Positions 34,230-42,065 of a stretch of 52,764 bases of DNA are shown one piece after another (position 1 is the stretch's first letter; each line of letters opens with the position of its first letter). The DNA is taken from contig JAFRCS010000013.1 of assembly GCA_017404265.1 (NCBI GenBank), positions 1 through 52,764 on the forward strand, written 5' to 3'. The translations under genes and the position numbers were made by a program. Source of the DNA: Mogibacterium sp. (GTDB lineage Bacteria > Bacillota > Clostridia > Peptostreptococcales > Anaerovoracaceae). The notes beneath the pieces are model-generated. The model did not search any database. It saw only the letters and a list, made by a program, of their open reading frames with translations, and was not told the origin of the DNA.

Positions 34230-35318
34230 CTACTTGAGCTGTGCAGCTACTTCCTCAGCAAAGTTCTCTTCTTTCTTCTCGATACCTTCGCCGACTTCGA
34301 ATCTGATTACCTTTGCGATCGACAGTGCAGGGTCAACGCTCTTCAGATACTGTGCAACAGTCTGCTTTCCGTCTTCTGCTCTTACATAGACCTGATCGAG
34401 CAGGCACATCTCCTTGAGCTGCTTGTTGATACGTCCGTCAACAAGGCTCTTGAACATCTTGCTCTCAACTATCTCAAGCTTGGCAGCGATCGCGAGACCG
34501 GCCAGTCTTGTCTTGGCTTCCTCAGAAAGGAAGTTAGGCAGATAGTTGAAGTTGAAGCTCTTGTCAGCTCTCTTTTCAGCAAGGATGTCTACGTCTGCTT
34601 TTTCCCAAACGCCTTCTACCTTCTCAAGCAGTCCGTTCAGGATCGGCTTTGGAAGTGTGAACGGATCGTTCAGAGCGCTCTCCAGAGTGATCTTTCCGAG
34701 GTTTGTAAGCTCGTCTTCAGAGATATCATCTCTGCTTACATACTGCGGGTTCATTGCAGCGACCTGCATTGCTACGTTCTTGAGCGCAGCTCTGTTGGCC
34801 TCGTTGTCCGCACCGTTGGCAGCAACGATAACACCGATGTTTCCGCCGCCGTGGATGTATGTAGCAAGAACTTCTCCGGAAGCCTTATCGATTCTTCTGA
34901 TCGACATGTTCTCACCGATCTTTGCGATCTTGGCTGTCAGCACTTCTGCTGCTGTTGCGCCTTCGAAAGGCATAGCCTTGAATGCTTCGATATCGTTGCT
35001 CTTTGCTTCCAGAGCCAGCTTGGCCAGACCTTCTACAAAGCTGATGAACTCATCGTTCTTTGCGACAAAGTCTGTTTCCGAGTTGACCTCTACGATTGCA
35101 GCTGTCTTTGCGTCTTCAGAGCATGCGATCCTGACAAGGCCCATAGCCGCGATTCTTCCGGCTTTCTTGGCTGCCTTCGACAGTCCCTTTTCTCTCAGGA
35201 CTTCTACAGCCTGATCGAGATCTCCGTCAGCCTCTACGAGAGCCTTCTTGCAGTCCATCATGCCTGCGCCTGTCATTTCACGCAGTTCTTTTACCAGTTT
35301 AGCTGTTACTTCTGCCAT
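34230..35318 (-). CDS. tsf: Elongation factor Ts with an internal insertion
   Basis: A 362-residue guanine-exchange factor for EF-Tu. The N-terminal UBA-like domain has the family start LVKELREMTGAGMMDCKKAL; the core has VNSETDFVAKND, and IHGGGNIGVIV follows. The C-terminal part GRINKQLKEMCLLDQVYV is intact. Usual clostridial EF-Ts is near 300-310 residues; here about 50-60 extra residues lie between ISEDELTNLGKITLES (about 200) and DGRINKQLKE (about 294), including KSFNFNYLPNF. The start follows a GAGAGGAGA stretch. It is 24 nt downstream of rpsB, the standard pair. Confidence 0.95.
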   Translation of the reverse strand: MAEVTAKLVKELREMTGAGMMDCKKALVEADGDLDQAVEVLREKGLSKAAKKAGRIAAMGLVRIACSEDAKTAAIVEVNSETDFVAKNDEFISFVEGLAKLALEAKSNDIEAFKAMPFEGATAAEVLTAKIAKIGENMSIRRIDKASGEVLATYIHGGGNIGVIVAANGADNEANRAALKNVAMQVAAMNPQYVSRDDISEDELTNLGKITLESALNDPFTLPKPILNGLLEKVEGVWEKADVDILAEKRADKSFNFNYLPNFLSEEAKTRLAGLAIAAKLEIVESKMFKSLVDGRINKQLKEMCLLDQVYVRAEDGKQTVAQYLKSVDPALSIAKVIRFEVGEGIEKKEENFAEEVAAQLK

Positions 35319-35342
35319 TTGATTTCTCCTCTCTCGAACCTA

Positions 35343-36116
35343 CTACTCTTCGTCTGCAGCTTCCTCTTCAGCCTCGTCAGCCTCTTCGACTTCCTCAGCC
35401 TCAGCAGCTTCCTCAGGAGCAGCCTGGAAGCTCTCGCCCTGCTTAGCCTCGATGATGGCGTCAGCCATGCAGCTTGTGATCAGCTTGACCGCTCTGATAG
35501 CGTCGTCATTTGCCGGGATCACGAAGTCAACATCGTCAGGGTCGCAGTTAGTGTCGACCATTCCCACTACAGGGATTCCGAGGATAGCAGCTTCCTTGAC
35601 AGCGATTCTTTCCTTCTTAGGGTCTACCACGAAGAGTGCGCCAGGCATTCCCTTCATGTCCTTGATGCCGCCCAGGTACTTCTCGAGCTTGTCAGCCTCA
35701 GCGATCAGCTTCAGTGCTTCTTTCTTGGCATACTTGTTGATTGTGCCGTCTTCCTGCATCTTTCTGATCTCTTCAAGTCTCTCGATCCTCTTGCTGATGG
35801 TCTTGTGGTTCGTGAGCATGCCGCCCAGCCATCTCTCGTTCACGTAGAACATTCCGCATCTCTCAGCTTCATCCTTGATGGCAGCCTGAGCCTGCTTCTT
35901 TGTGCCTACGAAGAGAACCGGCTTGCCGCTCTCACCGACTTTTCTCATGAAATCGTACGCGTCATCGACGAGTCCCAGCGTCTGCTGAAGGTCGATGATG
36001 TAGATTCCGTTTCTCTCAGTGAAGATGTAAGGAGCCATCTTAGGGTTCCATCTTCTGGTCTGATGTCCAAAGTGGACGCCTGCTTCAAGCAGTTGTTTCA
36101 TTGATACTACTGACAT
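35343..36116 (-). CDS. rpsB: 30S ribosomal protein uS2
   Basis: A 257-residue ribosomal protein with the family start [20 protein letters not shown], followed by [12 protein letters not shown] and the conserved [15 protein letters not shown]. The last about 30 residues are almost only Glu, Ala and Asp, a common tail in this family. The ATG follows GGAGG (CCGGAGGTTATA). It is transcribed with tsf from a strong promoter at 36242-36270 after a 120-nt leader, which could hold an autoregulatory structure. Confidence 0.97.
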   Translation of the reverse strand: MSVVSMKQLLEAGVHFGHQTRRWNPKMAPYIFTERNGIYIIDLQQTLGLVDDAYDFMRKVGESGKPVLFVGTKKQAQAAIKDEAERCGMFYVNERWLGGMLTNHKTISKRIERLEEIRKMQEDGTINKYAKKEALKLIAEADKLEKYLGGIKDMKGMPGALFVVDPKKERIAVKEAAILGIPVVGMVDTNCDPDDVDFVIPANDDAIRAVKLITSCMADAIIEAKQGESFQAAPEEAAEAEEVEEADEAEEEAADEE

Positions 36117-36241
36117 TTTATAACCTCCGGTTAATTAACTTCCACTGCGTCCGTATCAGCCTTAGACCCGTCGTTTCAGGGCACCGCGGCAGACTGCAGT
36201 GTGACAAATAAATACGGGCGCGCATAAGCGCGTGCCCAATT
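36117..36241 (-). promoter_or_regulatory. rpsB 5' leader with hairpin
   Basis: About 120 nt between the predicted start point (near 36235) and the rpsB ATG. The 5' end can form GGGCACGCGC / GCGCGCCC (36216-36237), a GC-rich hairpin with a 4-nt loop. Further GC-rich partial repeats (around 36170-36200) may form the S2-binding structure by which uS2 represses its own mRNA in other bacteria. Structure and function are inferred. Confidence 0.4.
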
Positions 36242-36270
36242 ATTATAGGTAATCAGACTTGCAATTGCAA
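36242..36270 (-). promoter_or_regulatory. rpsB-tsf promoter
   Basis: On minus: TTGCAA (36265-36270), 17-nt spacer, TATAAT (36242-36247). The -35 is half of a perfect 12-bp palindrome TTGCAATTGCAA (36259-36270). No terminator separates it from the dehydrogenase gene upstream. Confidence 0.75.
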
Positions 36271-36296
36271 GGGTTTTATAAAGTTTTTTGCCTGCT

Positions 36297-37325
36297 TTAG
36301 CTGACCTTATTAGATGGTTCTTTACCGCTGAGTATCTGGCTGAACTGTTCAAGCATTATTACAGCAGAATTCGTGAACGCATCTATGCTCGAACCTGCGG
36401 AATGCGGAGTCAGTGTCACGTTCTGAAGGCTAAGCAGCGGGTGGTCTTCAGGCAGAGGTTCCTGATCGAATACGTCCAGCGCCGCTCCGCCTATTTTGTT
36501 CTCCTTAAGCGCCGCTATCAGCGCATCGGTATCCACCAGCCCAGCACGTGCGCAGTTCACCAGCACGGCTGTCTCCTTCATCATTCCCAGCTCTTCAGCT
36601 CCTATGAGAGCCGGATCGCCTTCTTTATAAAACATGTGCATGGTCACGAAGTCAGAACGCTTCAGGAGTTCCTCCTTGCTTACGGCTTCATCGCAGCCCC
36701 TCTTCAGTATCTCCTCTTCAGGCAGGTTGAGGTCGCAGCCGAGTATCCTGCAGCCGAAGCCCTTCAGTCTCTCAGCCACCATGCTTCCTATCCTGCCGAC
36801 ACCGATGATACCCACGGTGCAGTTCTTCATGTCATGGCTGTACATCATGTTAGGGAACATCTTGACCCACTTTCCACTCATGAGGGCCGCATGGCCTCTT
36901 GCGATGTTACGCATCTCACACAGCATCATGGCAACGGTCTGATCGGCTACAGCGACGGCGTTCCTTCCGTTCGCGTTGAATACGGTGATGCCCCTCTCTT
37001 TGCATACATCGAGGTTGATGTGCTCAATGCCTGTACGCATGCATCCCAGATATTTGAGATCAGGCGCTGCATCAAGCATCGCCTTATTGACAGGCGTGCA
37101 GTGAGTGACTATCGCATCGGCTCCCGCAAGCGCCGCGAGAAGCTCATCGCTTGCCTCATACACTTCCGAGCCTCCCTGCTCTGCCGCCCTTTCAACAGCG
37201 GTAAGCTGCTTTATATCCATCATTTCCTGATTTACATACAGCTTTATCTCACATCCCGGGAGCTTGTGCATCAGCTGCATCAGCATCTCCGGAGCGCCGG
37301 CATCACAAATACATACGATCTTCAT
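36297..37325 (-). CDS. D-isomer-specific 2-hydroxyacid dehydrogenase
   Basis: A 342-residue NAD(P)-dependent enzyme that interconverts 2-oxo and D-2-hydroxy acids. The Rossmann motif is VGIIGVGRIGSMVAERL (about 168-184). Catalytic residues are the Arg in NCARAGLVDTDAL, the Glu in DVFDQEPL and the His in TPHSAGS. The last gene of the TetR-controlled operon, 27 nt after the APH-like kinase stop. The start follows a moderate AAAGGAGCG. Members include D-lactate, D-glycerate and 3-phosphoglycerate dehydrogenases; sequence reading does not decide. It would fit oxidation or reduction of a sugar-derived acid. Confidence 0.88.
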   Translation of the reverse strand: MKIVCICDAGAPEMLMQLMHKLPGCEIKLYVNQEMMDIKQLTAVERAAEQGGSEVYEASDELLAALAGADAIVTHCTPVNKAMLDAAPDLKYLGCMRTGIEHINLDVCKERGITVFNANGRNAVAVADQTVAMMLCEMRNIARGHAALMSGKWVKMFPNMMYSHDMKNCTVGIIGVGRIGSMVAERLKGFGCRILGCDLNLPEEEILKRGCDEAVSKEELLKRSDFVTMHMFYKEGDPALIGAEELGMMKETAVLVNCARAGLVDTDALIAALKENKIGGAALDVFDQEPLPEDHPLLSLQNVTLTPHSAGSSIDAFTNSAVIMLEQFSQILSGKEPSNKVS

Positions 37326-37352
37326 TAGGTTTCGCTCCTTTCAGTAAGCGTA

Positions 37353-38165
37353 TTATCTGCACTTTATATCGATGAGTTCTTTGATCTTCCTTGTCAGATA
37401 AGGTTTCTCGAACTCTATGCCCCAGCTGCGTCTGAAGATCAGCGCCAGCAGGCGGTATTTATCGACCTCGATCGCGGATATAGGCGTAAGTTTGTTGTAT
37501 TCCTTATAGAACTGCTTGCCTATGCTTCCGCGGATGATGCTCATGAACTTCCTCTGTGCTTCCGATGCCTCAGGGAAAAGCTCAGCCTCTGAGAAAAGGA
37601 ACTCCATCAGAGCGTATTCCACGGCCCTGTTGCCGCGTGCAGCCGTCATCCAGTCGATGACCTTGCAGCTGCCGTCCTTGTCTACGAGAGTGTTTCCGGT
37701 ATGGAAGTCGAGGTGAAGCACGGTGTCGTCATCAGGAAGCGACATGATGTATTTCTTTGCCCTCACCTTTTCATCATCGGACAGGAAATCCATCAGTTTA
37801 TCGTCCAGAAGGTCCGCGCAGACCTTCCGGATGTCATCCAGCTCACGGGTATGCTTTGCCTGAACTGTCACATGGCACCTTGCGAGGTCCTTGCCCGCCT
37901 TGAATATATATGCCGGATTCTTCGACGGCATGTCGTTCTGTGAGACTCCGTCTACGTAGTCCATGATGAAGCCGAATCTGCCGTCCTTCTCCACCTTGTC
38001 ATACACCTTCATCGAAGTGCAGCCAAGTTCAGAGACGATCTTCGTGTTACTGTACTCCTTCTCGGCGTATTCCCTCGGATAATCCTCGAAGAACAGCTTC
38101 ATAACCTTGTCATCGCCCTCGCGGAATACTTCCGCGGACCTGCCTCTTGCGTATTGCTCGCTCAT
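37353..38165 (-). CDS. APH/choline-kinase-like phosphotransferase (TIGR02172-type)
   Basis: 270 residues with an aminoglycoside-phosphotransferase-like kinase fold. Brenner's motif is VLHLDFHTGNTLVDKDG (catalytic Asp) and the metal motif is CKVIDWMTAARGN. The N-terminal ATP lobe begins YARGRSAEVFREGDDKVMKLF. I believe it belongs to the family described as Fb_sc_TIGR02172; these are common in Clostridia, often as stand-alone small-molecule kinases without proven drug resistance. In this operon it may phosphorylate an amino-sugar or alcohol intermediate. No resistance role is claimed. Confidence 0.82.
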   Translation of the reverse strand: MSEQYARGRSAEVFREGDDKVMKLFFEDYPREYAEKEYSNTKIVSELGCTSMKVYDKVEKDGRFGFIMDYVDGVSQNDMPSKNPAYIFKAGKDLARCHVTVQAKHTRELDDIRKVCADLLDDKLMDFLSDDEKVRAKKYIMSLPDDDTVLHLDFHTGNTLVDKDGSCKVIDWMTAARGNRAVEYALMEFLFSEAELFPEASEAQRKFMSIIRGSIGKQFYKEYNKLTPISAIEVDKYRLLALIFRRSWGIEFEKPYLTRKIKELIDIKCR

Positions 38166-38192
38166 GATTGCCTCCTCTCAGCGTAGACCGCA

Positions 38193-39785
38193 TCAGCTGT
38201 TAAGCATTTCGAAGTTCTTTTTATTTGCTTTATGAAGTCTCCTGAAGACCTCATAGTTTTTATCGTATATCTCAGCGAGTTCGGCGTGCGGTCTGTAGAC
38301 CGCTACTGCAGGGATGAGCCTTGAAGCTTCGTCCATGCTGCTTACCGCTCCCATTCCGACTGCCGCCGTGAGAGCCGCTCCTGCCGAGCCCACGTTCTGC
38401 GGATTCTCGACTGTCTCGATGACCCTGCCGGTTATATCCGCGAGGATCTGGCATGTGACCTTAGACAGAGCTCCGCCTCCGACGAATCTTATCGTGTCGG
38501 ATGTCTTCACCTTCTTGTCTTCGCACTCCAGCATCCACCTTAAATGATAGCACACCCCTTCTGTCACGGCACGCAGCATCTCCGTCTTTCCGGTATCGAG
38601 CGAGATATTAAAGAACATGCCCCTCGAATTGTGGTCCTCGAACGGGCAGCGGTTTCCGTGCAGCCAAGGAGTGAATACGACGCCGCCTGCTCCCGGAGGG
38701 CAGCTGTCTATGACCTCCGACAGATAATCGTAGAGGCTTGTGTATACCGTCTCCTTGCTGCCTGAGATGTCCTCCTTATTGAGATAGACGCCTATCTCGT
38801 CCTTTGCCAGATGGTCCTTGACCCACTCAAGGCTCTTTCCCGCGGTCTCCATCTCGGCAAAGTAGTTATACAGGCCGTCGAGCGCGCCGACTGTGGCGGC
38901 TATCATGCTGTCGGTATCCACCTTCTGCTTCTTCACGAGAGTCGAAACCCAGCCTGAAGTTCCACAGTAGATGTGTGTGTCGCCTTCCTTTACGCAGCCG
39001 GCTCCTACTCCTATGAGAGAAGCGTCGCCGCCTCCGCCGTAGACCGGAGTTCCGGCCTTAAGACCGAGCTCCGCAGCCTGCTCTTCCCTGAGCTGACCGG
39101 CTATCTCCGTAGTTTTGATCACCATCGGCAGATGTATCTCATCGACACCAAAAAGCTCGCATATCTCGCTGCTCCATCCTCGCGAATTCCTGCGCGTATC
39201 ATAAAGCATGGTGCTCCACGCGGAGTCTTCTGTCATGACGAACTCGCCCGTCATGCGGCAGATGATGTATTCCTTTACATCGAGCCAGCAGTATACTCTC
39301 TCGTAGTTTTCAGGCTCGTGGTTTTTGACCCATAGATATCTCCAGATAGGATCCTTTGCGCTGCCCGGCGCAACTCCGGTTATAACCAGCGACTTCAAGA
39401 GCTTGCCTGCGTTCATTCCAGCGACTGTGATGCCCTTGCCTATGCCCTCCTGCATCTCTTCGGAGGCACGCTGGTCCATGTAGCTCATCGGATGCCTTAC
39501 CGGCACTCCCTCTTCATCGACCAGTACAAGGCCCTGCATCTGCGAGCAGAACGTGATGCCGTCTATCTCTACCGGATCTTCCCCGCTCTTTTCAAGAAGC
39601 TCTTTAGTGCTCTTACAGATGGCTTCCCACCATTCGTCGGCGTGCTGCTCAGCTCCGCCGTCCGGGAACGTGTAAAGCTCGTAGCCTTCTGACGCGGCGC
39701 CGATAAGCTTTATCGAATCATCCACACTGTACAGGCAGGTCTTGACGCCGGTGGTTCCGATGTCGTACGAAAGTATCTTAGCCAT
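38193..39785 (-). CDS. FGGY-family carbohydrate kinase (xylulokinase-like)
   Basis: A 530-residue sugar kinase with both FGGY domains. The N-terminal ATP loop is YDIGTTGVKTCLY, the sugar-binding stretch is ITFCSQMQGLVLVDEEG, and the C-terminal domain has GGGDASLIGVGAGCV and the phosphate loop RFVGGGALSKVTCQILADI. Closest in pattern to xylulokinase and L-xylulose, ribulose or glycerol kinases; substrate unknown. The start ATG 39785 is chosen for AGGAGG 8 nt upstream. It overlaps the TetR gene stop by 8 nt, so the two are coupled. Confidence 0.9.
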   Translation of the reverse strand: MAKILSYDIGTTGVKTCLYSVDDSIKLIGAASEGYELYTFPDGGAEQHADEWWEAICKSTKELLEKSGEDPVEIDGITFCSQMQGLVLVDEEGVPVRHPMSYMDQRASEEMQEGIGKGITVAGMNAGKLLKSLVITGVAPGSAKDPIWRYLWVKNHEPENYERVYCWLDVKEYIICRMTGEFVMTEDSAWSTMLYDTRRNSRGWSSEICELFGVDEIHLPMVIKTTEIAGQLREEQAAELGLKAGTPVYGGGGDASLIGVGAGCVKEGDTHIYCGTSGWVSTLVKKQKVDTDSMIAATVGALDGLYNYFAEMETAGKSLEWVKDHLAKDEIGVYLNKEDISGSKETVYTSLYDYLSEVIDSCPPGAGGVVFTPWLHGNRCPFEDHNSRGMFFNISLDTGKTEMLRAVTEGVCYHLRWMLECEDKKVKTSDTIRFVGGGALSKVTCQILADITGRVIETVENPQNVGSAGAALTAAVGMGAVSSMDEASRLIPAVAVYRPHAELAEIYDKNYEVFRRLHKANKKNFEMLNS

Positions 39786-40404
39786 TGAGAGCACCTCCTA
39801 TGAACTTCATTAACTGTTCCTTTATGAACGCGTCCTTATCAAGAACATCGTCTCCGCAGTAAATCCTGAATCTGTCCTTATAGTAATCGCAGGCATATGA
39901 GAAATGCAGCATCATCATGAGATTATCGAAGAAGAACGCGAAAGCCGCAGGATCGATGTCACGTCTTATTGCGCCTTTCTCCGAAGCGCTCTTTATGAAG
40001 CCCTCGTAGAGCCTTGCTGTTTCGCTTTCTATCAGCTCGGCAGTCTGAGTCTTGCCTGCCGGCGAACCCGACACCGTTATCTGGTGATACAGCCTTATGT
40101 ATTCCGGATTCTCCTTTGCGAATCTCTGCGCTTCCGTTATAAGTACATCCGCCATCTCAAGCATGGAACCGCCGCTTGTCTTGGCGGTGTTCAGCACTTC
40201 TTCCATAGTCCCGAGGCTCTTTGCGACGCAGGCGTTGAAGAGATCTTCCTTGCCGGCGTAATACTTGTATATGACGCCGACGCTGACGCCCGCTTTGCCC
40301 GCTATCGAGCCTATAGCTGTGCCGGAGAAGCCCTTGTCTGCGAACTCCTCTGCCGCGATCCTCAGGATGCTGTCAGTCTGCTCTTTTGTCAAAGGTTTGA
40401 GCAT
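39778..40404 (-). CDS. TetR/AcrR-family transcriptional regulator
   Basis: 208 residues. The N-terminal helix-turn-helix is ILRIAAEEFADKGFSGTAIG followed by AGVSVGVIYKYYAGKEDLF (about 12-60), which is standard TetR. The C-terminal ligand-binding region (60-208) is helical with no recognised ligand. It is the second gene of the operon, 15 nt after the aminotransferase stop, and so probably controls it by binding the two palindromes at 41931-41946 and 41988-42003. Likely an autorepressor released by a pathway compound. Confidence 0.92.
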   Translation of the reverse strand: MLKPLTKEQTDSILRIAAEEFADKGFSGTAIGSIAGKAGVSVGVIYKYYAGKEDLFNACVAKSLGTMEEVLNTAKTSGGSMLEMADVLITEAQRFAKENPEYIRLYHQITVSGSPAGKTQTAELIESETARLYEGFIKSASEKGAIRRDIDPAAFAFFFDNLMMMLHFSYACDYYKDRFRIYCGDDVLDKDAFIKEQLMKFIGGALNG

Positions 40405-40419
40405 CTATGTCACCTCTTC

Positions 40420-41904
40420 TTAGTTCTCGAGCAATCCGCACTTGTCGAATACCCTGTCAAGTCTTGCGATCACGTCGTCTATCATCTCTTCGGTATATGC
40501 AGCGCTTGTATAGAGCCTTGAGCCAGCAAGGCTTATGATGCCTTCTGCCATATAAGCGGCTCCGATATGCTCCATCTCTATCTGTCTTCTGCCTGTCTCT
40601 TTCATGACTGTCGGCAGAGTCCACGGCTTGCTCCAGTCAACGGCGAAGTGCATGGTCCCGACCGTGTCGACGTGGCATATGGAGCCCTGATTGAATACGA
40701 CGAACGGAAGTCCGTGTCTTTCCACCGATGCCCTGATACCTTCGGTGAGTCTGTCTGCCAGGCGTCCCGCCTTCTCGCAGGCGTTGGTCCTCTCGATCTC
40801 CTCAAGTGTGTAGTAGCCCGCGCAGCAGCTTATAGGCGTCGCGGCCATCGTTCCTCCGCAAAGCGCCTTCTTTACCTTCTTGCCCGATGAATCGAGTCCG
40901 GCTCCCAGGTGCTGCATGCAGTCCCTGTGGCCGCCTATGCCGCCTGCTCCCGGATACCCTCCGGCTATGACCTTGCCGAATACCGTAAGGTCAGGATCGA
41001 TCCCGAAATAGCCCTGCGCTCCGGAAAGACCGATGCGAAAACCTGTTACTACCTCATCAAAGACGACAAGTGCTCCGTACTTTTGAGCCAGCTCCACCGT
41101 GCCTTCGATAAACTCTTTTGTCACCGGCCATGTGCCGCTCTCAGGTCCGACCGGCTCGACATAGACAGCTGCGGTGCCGCCTGTCAGTTTGTTTCTTTTG
41201 AGCTTCTTCTCAAGATCATCGAGATCACCCGGGAAGAATTCGTCTGTGTGTTTGAAAGCGTATGAAGGCACGCCTCTCGACTGCATCCCCTTTGTGCCCG
41301 GTATCCTTATTCCGTAGCACAGCATGTCTGACCATCCGTGATAGGCTCCGCCCATCTTGAGTATGTTCTTGTTTCCGGTCCTGAGCCTTGCTACTCTGGC
41401 TGCCACCATGTCTGCTTCCGTGCCCGATCCCAGCATGCGGAACATCTCTACCGACGGTACCAGGTCGGAGATCTTCTTTGCGAGCTTGTATTCATACTCG
41501 TGGAAGAGTCCCGTTGACGGTCCGCAGGTATTCAGCAGGTCGATGACCTTCTCCCTGACGCATTCAGGGTTGCTTCCAAGCACCGTAGGGCCGCCTGCCT
41601 GAAGCAGGTCGTAATACTCGTTGCCGTCGATGTCGTAGAGCTTCGCTCCCTCAGCCTTCGTTATGACTATAGGGAACGGGTAGTTGAATGCCAGGTTGTG
41701 CTGGACTCCGCCCGGGATGATGCTTTTGGCCTCACTGATCTCGGCCTTGGAGCGGCCGCATTTCTTCTCGAAATACTCCCTCTCGTACTCAGCCAGAGCG
41801 TCAGGCAGAACGCCGTATACAGGGCTTTTTATGAGCTTGTCGAGCTGAGCGTTCACAGCGTCAGCATCGAGGTATTTGTCTATCGCGAATCCGTTGTATG
41901 CCAT
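40420..41904 (-). CDS. Class III PLP aminotransferase, glutamate-1-semialdehyde-aminomutase-like
   Basis: 494 residues. PLP-fold type I with GSGTEADMVAARVARL (substrate/phosphate loop), GAYHGWSDML, VVFDEVVTGFRIG (Asp that holds the PLP ring) and the Lys in FGKVIAGGYPGAG that forms the Schiff base. Similar to HemL, but about 60-70 residues longer, with an N-terminal addition, and not in a heme locus. A relative that uses other amino compounds, such as beta- or omega-amino acids, is more likely. ATG 41904 is chosen because AGGAGG lies 8 nt upstream. First gene of the operon, behind a consensus promoter with operators. Confidence 0.88.
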   Translation of the reverse strand: MAYNGFAIDKYLDADAVNAQLDKLIKSPVYGVLPDALAEYEREYFEKKCGRSKAEISEAKSIIPGGVQHNLAFNYPFPIVITKAEGAKLYDIDGNEYYDLLQAGGPTVLGSNPECVREKVIDLLNTCGPSTGLFHEYEYKLAKKISDLVPSVEMFRMLGSGTEADMVAARVARLRTGNKNILKMGGAYHGWSDMLCYGIRIPGTKGMQSRGVPSYAFKHTDEFFPGDLDDLEKKLKRNKLTGGTAAVYVEPVGPESGTWPVTKEFIEGTVELAQKYGALVVFDEVVTGFRIGLSGAQGYFGIDPDLTVFGKVIAGGYPGAGGIGGHRDCMQHLGAGLDSSGKKVKKALCGGTMAATPISCCAGYYTLEEIERTNACEKAGRLADRLTEGIRASVERHGLPFVVFNQGSICHVDTVGTMHFAVDWSKPWTLPTVMKETGRRQIEMEHIGAAYMAEGIISLAGSRLYTSAAYTEEMIDDVIARLDRVFDKCGLLEN

Positions 41905-41930
41905 GCTTTTTTCCTCCTGTTTCGCCTCTC

Positions 41931-41946
41931 GTGAATAATCGTTCAC
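41931..41946. promoter_or_regulatory. Operator 1, downstream of the -10
   Basis: Palindrome GTGAATAATCGTTCAC (arms GTGAA / TTCAC) at about +6 to +21 relative to the predicted start point. Pairs with the related palindrome at 41988-42003; the likely ligand is the TetR-type protein of this operon. Confidence 0.7.
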
Positions 41947-41958
41947 AAGTTCGATTTC

Positions 41959-41987
41959 ATATTAATTGAAGATGCTTATGCTGTCAA
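41959..41987 (-). promoter_or_regulatory. Promoter of the TetR-controlled operon
   Basis: On minus: TTGACA (41982-41987, consensus), 17-nt spacer, TAATAT (41959-41964). Predicted start near 41951, followed by operator 1 and the AGGAGG of the aminotransferase. Confidence 0.85.
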
Positions 41988-42003
41988 GTGAATTCGCGTT
42001 CAC
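41988..42003. promoter_or_regulatory. Operator 2, abutting the -35
   Basis: Palindrome GTGAATTCGCGTTCAC, same arms GTGAA / TTCAC as operator 1, directly touching the -35. The two centres are 57 bp apart. This is a good layout for repression by occlusion and by looping. Confidence 0.7.
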
Positions 42004-42009
42004 GAAGCA

Positions 42010-42039
42010 ATAAAATAAAGCTCCCGGATGTCCGGGAGC
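42010..42039 (-). terminator. Terminator of the MATE gene
   Basis: Stem GCTCCCGGA (42020-42028) / TCCGGGAGC (42031-42039) with a T-rich tail TTTATTTTATT on minus. The tail is not a pure T-run. Confidence 0.8.
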
Positions 42040-42065
42040 CATTAGCAGGATCGTTAACGGTTCGG

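Noticed and set aside
34221..36104. 627-codon open frame on plus, opposite tsf and rpsB
   Set aside because: Antisense to two ribosomal/translation genes; Cys- and Leu-rich composition typical of a codon-bias shadow; no start signal.
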